Shown here piece by piece: positions 56,615-64,000 of a DNA stretch of 64,000 nucleotides. The DNA is from Marthasterias glacialis (taxonomy: Eukaryota > Echinodermata > Asteroidea > Forcipulatida > Asteriidae). Location of the stretch: NCBI GenBank assembly GCA_911728455.2, contig OU452222.1, positions 14,673,201-14,737,200 of the forward strand. Direction: 5' to 3'. The position numbers were made by a program, and so were the translations under genes. A model generated the notes under the pieces. That model was not told the DNA's origin, did no database searches, and saw only the letters and a program-made list of their open reading frames with translations. Position 1 is the stretch's first letter. The number at the start of each line of letters is the position of its first letter.

Positions 56615-57913
56615 TTCACCAAAGATTTTGAATGTAGCATTTGTGGTTCTTGAGATATGGATTTTTTTAATTATTTAACGCTTATTTGACCTAATGACGT
56701 CATCAATGACGTCATCATTTCAAAAAAGTTTCGGTATCATCTACTCACTAATATCTTTGTACATGGCAAGTTTCAAGTTCTTACAAGCTTTAGTTTTTGA
56801 GAAAATCGACCAACAAGTTTCGAGGACTAAGAAAGCCCAGAAAAATCTACAAATTTTGAGTTTGTGAACAAACTCCAGTGTTCGGCTTAATTTCGTAATT
56901 GAAAATTTTAAGGTCAATATTGTGTGCAAGTTTTTTGTCTATTTGTGCTATGCTGACGGGCGAAATATTTGTACTTTTTTATCTTTATGCATGAAAGTTT
57001 GTCATATGAAACTTCAACTTCCGGTTTGACAGGACCTAAATGTCAGATGGGGTCACACCTTGTGCATGGTATCTAGAATTGTCAGAGAGCTTTAAATTGA
57101 TGTAACGATTATTAATGTACCATGTGTGTCATTAATAAGATACATATTTTTGTTGTGCAATTTATACTTCCGGTTTCGACCGGAAGTGAAGGTCAAATGA
57201 GGTCAAACTTTGTTAGCATTTGTAGAATCGTCGAAGGGATTTAAATTAACTTATTATATTGATACACAAATTTACGTTATTCAGATATTGATTTTATATA
57301 AAAACTACTACTTCCGGTTTCGACCGGAAGTAAAGGTCAAATGGGGTCACACTCTTTGTAAGATGTATTTAATACTTCATGAACATTCATATGGTGAAAA
57401 GATCATGTACGTAGCATATCTGGTTCTGGAGATATGAGTATTTTAATATAAAACTTCAATTTAACGTAATGACGTCATCGATGTCGTCATCATTCCAATT
57501 TTTGTTCTTTGTCCTGTAAACACTGTAGTCTGGGTACATAGTAAATTTCAAGTCCGTACAAGCTTTAGTTTAAGAGATAGTAAAATAATTTTTTTTCTAC
57601 CTTGTGTACCATTTTCGTTGTGACGCAGCTATGACGTCATACATTACATTTCTAGAATGTTCCTGAGCTAAAGAAAATATTATTCATTAAAAGTGTGTCC
57701 ATATTCTATTCATTTAGGCTGTAGAGCCCCAAATAACATGATTTGTTACTTTAACTTCCGGTTTCGACCGGAAGTAAAGGTCAAATGAGGTCACGGTGTG
57801 CATACAATTTGTTTAACATTACAAGTCCTTTCATATGCACCAAAGATTTTGAATGTAGCATCTGCCGTTCTTGAGATATGGATTTTTTTGAATTATTAAA
57901 CGTTTATTTTACC
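56615..57913 (+). repeat. ~1.2-kb forward copy of the nested repeat family
   Basis: It starts with CAAAGATTTTGAATGTAGCA and passes through the TGACGTCATC pair (56695), GGTGTTCGGCTT-like sequence (56878), CTTCCGG modules (57018, 57166, 57311, 57753) and another TGACGTCATC (57468). It ends by re-entering the starting words at 57838. This gives a unit length of about 1,220 bp, the best view of a complete module. Confidence 0.75.
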
Positions 57914-59556
57914 CAGGTCTTTCCCATATTTTACCCATATGGGCCTTTGAAGATTTTACCCACATGAGCCTGCCCATGCTGGGCCCAAATGATACCTAGA
58001 TATTACGCCCAAGCTGTGCATGCACATTAATTTTTTCCTTGGCCTTATTGAATGTTTCCGGCATCTCTTGGTCTTAGCTTCCCTCTAGTGCTTTTGGATG
58101 TTGAAGTAACGTTTTTAAAGGCTTTTGCCAATTATCCTTTTCAATTTGTCCAGACTTCATCTCTATTGCATTGCGGTCACTCATCCAAAGCACTGGAAGG
58201 CACCTGAGATAGGGAATCAGACACATTTAGTTGGAATCCGCCGCCACACTCATTAGTACAGTGTGCGCCACCCATCATCTGCATGAGAGATGGGGCTTGA
58301 TGTGTGGCTAAGGATACATGAATGTCAAAAATCATTTGCCTTACTAGTGCCAGAGGGGCTACACTACCACCAGCGGGGCTACACTGTACCTTAACCATCA
58401 TTGCCTAGTTAGTTTTCATCTGAAAACTCTAGGCATAGACATAGTGATCTTGTTTTTAGTGATCTGTTACAAGTATTAGTCATGTAAGTGTTAGGCGAGA
58501 CAGAAAAAAATTACCCGGGTATTTTTTGGCAACCCGGTAATTGATCAGTTTTGCTGATCGGTATTGTGAACCGGGCTAATTCTTGAGCTGACCGGGTTGC
58601 AACGGATTAAAACCAATGTAGGTGGGCTAGCCCTGTATCTTAATACTCCAACCTAACAAAAGAACCCTTGAGGCTTACACCAATTCCCTGTCCAAGTTCG
58701 GACAATAGACACAGTTACCCTCAGAGTGTTCATAGGCCACCGCCCTAATCCGTGTTAATCAGCTCTGGACAATGACATTGTGTAGGGATTTTGGCTAGCT
58801 TGGAAACCCATAATCAGCCAAGGTGCGTTTAGCACAACAGGGAACAATACTGAAAGTTGTTGCTAGTGAAATCGCCAGAACACAGAGAAACCTCAAAAAG
58901 ATGGAGATATCGAAAGACAAACAACTATAGACTACGAACAAGAAGAAGAAATCTGTAATGTGATATTCTTTAATTGCACAACATTGCACAAGGTTTATAC
59001 CAATTTACTAAATAAATTGTTATGAAAAGTTGGAACTTTCCATCTCAAAGAACATGTACAATCTGATTCGCAAATAAATCATCACTGCTGACTTTTGGTT
59101 AAAGCCGTGAAACGATGCCCAATAACCATAACACAGTATGTAAACATCTGTGAGTCCTGAAACAGACGGATATAGTACAGGCCAATGACGCTTCCTGTTC
59201 GTTCCCCCATTTGCTCAAAATGAAATACGGAAAAAACGGTTGCAAAGAGCACGAAATACCGCACTTTTTCCCAGGGCAAGATTGCTGTAAGTACTGCGTT
59301 TTGTTACTTTTTCTATAAACACCTGTTTTTGCTTCAACTCATCAAACGGAATATAATGATGTTTTATAAAGGAAGACAACTACACCACCATAAGACTTTT
59401 GTAGGTTACATAGGATTTTTACATTTTATTTCATAAAACAAATACGTTCGCAAAAGAAACATAAAATCAGTTCAACCTCCACTCAACCTCCACTCAACTT
59501 CAATCTTATAACCCCCCCGACCTTAAATCCCTTAACAATGCCACGCAATCGGATTT
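57914..59556. other. AT-rich DNA without recognised genes
   Basis: The only structures seen are short: a GATCAG-TTTTG-CTGATC hairpin near 58545 with flanking CCCGG words, and CTCCACTCAACCTCCACTCAAC near 59476. Open frames at 58177-58401 and 58795-58989 (minus) have no domain or splice support. Confidence 0.4.
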
Positions 59557-59656
59557 NNNNNNNNNNNNNNNNNNNNNNNNNNNNNNNNNNNNNNNNNNNN
59601 NNNNNNNNNNNNNNNNNNNNNNNNNNNNNNNNNNNNNNNNNNNNNNNNNNNNNNNN
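59557..59656. other. Assembly gap (100 N)
   Basis: Exactly 100 N separating unique sequence from satellite B. The different fixed size from the other gap suggests a different joining method or class of gap. Confidence 0.99.
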
Positions 59657-62600
59657 CTTCCCCACACACAAACCCTCTTCAGTGATATCTACTCTATCAT
59701 TTTCTATCATAAAATCGCATAAAAATTTTTTGACCAAAATGGCGGGTGCTCACAGGGAGCTCCCTGTGAGAAATTTTCAATTTTTGACCCCTTTTGAAAA
59801 GTGGTTTCATGGAATCAGTGGATGCGGGCGGCTCTCCGGAGACGTGTCCAACAAACTAGAGGTCCCAACTCGCGTTATTTCGGGAGCTAGCGAGCTTTTT
59901 CCGGCCATCTTGGTGACGTCAGAGTTGACCTAAATATTGCTATTTGCCCAAATATTGCGAATTGACCCCTTCCCCACACACAAACCCTCTTCAGTGATAT
60001 CTACTCTATCATTTTCTATCATAAAATCGCATAAAATTTTTTTGACCAAAATGGCGGGTGCTCACAGGGAGCTCCCTGTGAGAAATTTTCAATTTTTGAC
60101 CCCTTTTGAAAAGTGGTTTTCATGGAATCAGTGGATGCGGGCGGCTCTCCGGAGACGTGTCCAACAAACTAGAGGTCCCAACTCGCGTTATTTCGGGAGC
60201 TAGCGAGCTTTTCCGGCCATCTTGGTGACGTCAGAGTTGACCTAAATATTGCTATTTGCCCAAGTATTGCGAATTGACCCCTTCCCCACACACAAACCCT
60301 CTTCAGTGATATCTACTCTATCATTTTCTATCATAAAATCGCATAAAAATTTTTTGACCAAAATGGCGGGTGCTCACAGGGAGCTCCCTGTGAGAAATTT
60401 TCAATTTTTGACCCCTTTTGAAAAGTGGTTTTCATGGAATCAGTGGATGCGGGCGGCTCTCCGGAGACGTGTCCAACAAACTAGAGGTCCCAACTCGCGT
60501 TATTTCGGGAGCTAGCGAGCTTTTCCGGCCATCTTGGTGACGTCAGAGTTGACCTAAATATTGCTATTTGCCCAAATATTGCGAATTGACCCCTTCCCCA
60601 CACACAAACCCTCTTCAGTGATATCTACTCTATCATTTTCTATCATAAAATCGCATAAAAATTTTTTGACCAAATGGCGGGTGCTCACAGGGAGCTCCCT
60701 GTGAGAAATTTTCAATTTTTGACCCCTTTTGAAAAGTGGTTTTCATGGAATCAGTGGATGCGGGCGGCTCTCCGGAGACGTGTCCAACAAACTAGAGGTC
60801 CCAACTCGCGTTATTTCGGGAGCTAGCGAGCTTTTCCGGCCATCTTGGTGACGTCAGAGTTGACCTAAATATTGCTATTTGCCCAAGTATTGCGAATTGA
60901 CCCCTTCCCCACACACAAACCCTCTTCAGTGATATCTACTCTATCATTTTCTATCATAAAATCGCATAAAAATTTTTTGACCAAAATGGCGGGTGCTCAC
61001 AGGGAGCTCCCTGTGAGAAATTTTCAATTTTTGACCCCTTTTGAAAAGTGGTTTCATGGAATCAGTGGATGCGGGCGGCTCTCCGGAGACGTGTCCAACA
61101 AACTAGAGGTCCCAACTCGCGTTATTTCGGGAGCTAGCGAGCTTTTCCGGCCATCTTGGTGACGTCAGAGTTGACCTAAATATTGCTATTTGCCCAAATA
61201 TTGCGAATTGACCCCTTCCCCACACACAAACCCTCTTCAGTGATATCTACTCTATCATTTTCTATCATAAAATCGCATAAAATTTTTTTGACCAAAATGG
61301 CGGGTGCTCACAGGGAGCTCCCTGTGAGAAATTTTCAATTTTTGACCCCTTTTGAAAAGTGGTTTTCATGGAATCAGTGGATGCGGGCGGCTCTCCGGAG
61401 ACGTGTCCAACAAACTAGAGGTCCCAACTCGCGTTATTTCGGGAGCTAGCGAGCTTTTCCGGCCATCTTGGTGACGTCAGAGTTGACCTAAATATTGCTA
61501 TTTGCCCAAATATTGCGAATTGACCCCTTCCCCACACACAAACCCTCTTCAGTGATATCTACTCTATCATTTTCTATCATAAAATCGCATAAAAATTTTT
61601 TGACCAAAATGGCGGGTGCTCACAGGGAGCTCCCTGTGAGAAATTTTCAATTTTTGACCCCTTTTGAAAAGTGGTTTTCATGGAATCAGTGGATGCGGGC
61701 GGCTCTCCGGAGACGTGTCCAACAAACTAGAGGTCCGAACTCGCGTTATTTCGGGAGCTAGCGAGCTTTTCCGGCCATCTTGGTGACGTCAGAGTTGACC
61801 TAAATATTGCTATTTGCCCAAGTATTGCGAATTGACCCCTTCCCCACACACAAACCCTCTTCAGTGATATCTACTCTATCATTTTCTATCATAAAATCGC
61901 ATAAAAATTTTTTGACCAAAATGGCGGGTGCTCACAGGGAGCTCCCTGTGAGAAATTTTCAATTTTTGACCCCTTTTGAAAAGTGGTTTTCATGGAATCA
62001 GTGGATGCGGGCGGCTCTCCGGAGACGTGTCCAACAAACTAGAGGTCCCAACTCGCGTTATTTCGGGAGCTAGCGAGCTTTTCCGGCCATCTTGGTGACG
62101 TCAGAGTTGACCTAAATATTGCTATTTGCCCAAATATTGCGAATTGACCCCTTCCCCACACACAAACCCTCTTCAGTGATATCTACTCTATCATTTTCTA
62201 TCATAAAATCGCATAAAATTTTTTTGACCAAAATGGCGGGTGCTCACAGGGAGCTCCCTGTGAGAAATTTTCAATTTTTGACCCCTTTTGAAAAGTGGTT
62301 TTCATGGAATCAGTGGATGCGGGCGGCTCTCCGGAGACGTGTCCAACAAACTAGAGGTCCCAACTCGCGTTATTTCGGGAGCTAGCGAGCTTTTCCGGCC
62401 ATCTTGGTGACGTCAGAGTTGACCTAAATATTGCTATTTGCCCAAGTATTGCGAATTGACCCCTTCCCCACACACAAACCCTCTTCAGTGATATCTACTC
62501 TATCATTTTCTATCATAAAATCGCATAAAAATTTTTTGACCAAAATGGCGGGTGCTCACAGGGAGCTCCCTGTGAGAAATTTTCAATTTTTGACCCCTTT

Positions 62601-64000
62601 TGAAAAGTGGTTTTCATGGAATCAGTGGATGCGGGCGGCTCTCCGGAGACGTGTCCAACAAACTAGAGGTCCCAACTCGCGTTATTTCGGGAGCTAGCGA
62701 GCTTTTCCGGCCATCTTGGTGACGTCAGAGTTGACCTAAATATTGCTATTTGCCCAAATATTGCGAATTGACCCCTTCCCCACACACAAACCCTCTTCAG
62801 TGATATCTACTCTATCATTTTCTATCATAAAATCGCATAAAATTTTTTTGACCAAAATGGCGGGTGCTCACAGGGAGCTCCCTGTGAGAAATTTTCAATT
62901 TTTGACCCCTTTTGAAAAGTGGTTTTCATGGAATCAGTGGATGCGGGCGGCTCTCCGGAGACGTGTCCAACAAACTAGAGGTCCCAACTCGCGTTATTTC
63001 GGGAGCTAGCGAGCTTTTCCGGCCATCTTGGTGACGTCAGAGTTGACCTAAATATTGCTATTTGCCCAAATATTGCGAATTGACCCCTTCCCCACACACA
63101 AACCCTCTTCAGTGATATCTACTCTATCATTTTCTATCATAAAATCGCATAAAATTTTTTTGACCAAAATGGCGGGTGCTCACAGGGAGCTCCCTGTGAG
63201 AAATTTTCAATTTTTGACCCCTTTTGAAAAGTGGTTTTCATGGAATCAGTGGATGCGGGCGGCTCTCCGGAGACGTGTCCAACAAACTAGAGGTCCGAAC
63301 TCGCGTTATTTCGGGAGCTAGCGAGCTTTTCCGGCCATCTTGGTGACGTCAGAGTTGACCTAAATATTGCTATTTGCCCAAGTATTGCGAATTGACCCCT
63401 TCCCCACACACAAACCCTCTTCAGTGATATCTACTCTATCATTTTCTATCATAAAATCGCATAAAAATTTTTTGACCAAAATGGCGGGTGCTCACAGGGA
63501 GCTCCCTGTGAGAAATTTTCAATTTTTGACCCCTTTTGAAAAGTGGTTTTCATGGAATCAGTGGATGTGGGCGGCTCTCCGGAGACGTGTCCAACAAACT
63601 AGAGGTCCCAACTCGCGTTATTTCGGGAGCTAGCGAGCTTTTCCGGCCATCTTGGTGACGTCAGAGTTGACCTAAATATTGCTATTTGCCCAAATATTGC
63701 GAATTGACCCCTTCCCCACACACAAACCCTCTTCAGTGATATCTACTCTATCATTTTCTATCATAAAATCGCATAAAAATTTTTTGACCAAAATGGCGGG
63801 TGCTCACAGGGAGCTCCCTGTGAGAAATTTTCAATTTTTGACCCCTTTTGAAAAGTGGTTTTCATGGAATCAGTGGATGCGGGCGGCTCTCCGGAGACGT
63901 GTCCAACAAACTAGAGGTCCCAACTCGCGTTATTTCGGGAGCTAGCGAGCTTTTCCGGCCATCTTGGTGACGTCAGAGTTGACCTAAATATTGCTATTTG
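59657..64000 (-). repeat. Satellite B: 312-bp array, inverted orientation
   Basis: About fourteen copies of the same 312-bp monomer as 26692-34281 but on the opposite strand, running off the right edge. Every copy carries GGATGCGGGCGG (one has GGATGTGGGCGG) where the first array has the complement of GGATGCGGCCGG, so the arrays differ by a fixed base. Copies alternate irregularly between CCCAAATATTGC and CCCAAGTATTGC. A few copies have one-base deletions, near 59806, 60673 and 61054. Confidence 0.96.

Noticed and set aside
58177..58401. A 74-codon minus frame with scattered cysteines
   Set aside because: No splice signals, domain or codon pattern supports it; the surrounding DNA is repeat-like and AT-rich.

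Overview
The window looks like nuclear DNA of an animal, probably a marine invertebrate; the phylum cannot be named from this sequence. The evidence is an AT-rich background with long satellite arrays, dense dispersed repeats, MITE-like insertions and at least one gene with spliced exons. Against this stands one GC-rich, gene-dense island of about 10 kb that reads as an integrated Polinton/adintovirus-like element. There are two assembly gaps (500 N at 34282-34781 and 100 N at 59557-59656), both touching satellite DNA, so the order across them is not proven.

Layout. 1-20440: satellite A, a roughly 186-bp monomer with higher-order structure, including a near-identical 3,712-bp tandem duplication. 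20500-22110: four diverged copies of a roughly 450-bp repeat. 22110-26690: AT-rich DNA with a fold-back element, short tandem duplications and one candidate first coding exon of a membrane protein. 26692-34281: satellite B, a strict 312-bp monomer. 34782 to about 45030: the virus-like island. 45030-54170 and 56615-57913: a nested repeat family carrying paired TGACGTCA palindromes, an AGGTCA direct repeat and a CTTCCGG inverted repeat, with a TTAA-flanked MITE and two arrays of short hairpin units. 55974-56441: two linked exons of an unidentified host gene on the minus strand. 59657-64000: satellite B again, inverted.

Island. A minus-strand coiled-coil-like protein running out of the gap is divergent from a plus-strand run: major capsid protein, A32/FtsK-like packaging ATPase, a 24-residue membrane peptide, several small viral-type proteins, then an rve-family DD(35)E integrase. 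Convergent with the integrase is a replication gene joining a family-B polymerase palm, a superfamily-1 helicase and a C-terminal HNH-type zinc module. Upstream of it are its apparent N-terminal part and a small zinc-ribbon protein. Integrase and replication protein would serve integration and copying; capsid and ATPase would serve particle assembly. No capsid protease or penton protein was recognised; they may lie in or beyond the gap, or be lost.

The structural genes are broken by many single-base frame changes, mostly beside homopolymers, plus one or two in-frame stops. Integrase is intact, and the replication gene has one break at a run of five C. This could be decay of the virion module with retention of the transposition module, or consensus errors. 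Frame breaks are described by position only; no repaired protein is given. A dispersed palindromic repeat (half-site GGCAAATTCACA) is scattered through the structural side, and the motif TATTAGAC sits 29-39 nt upstream of three start codons.
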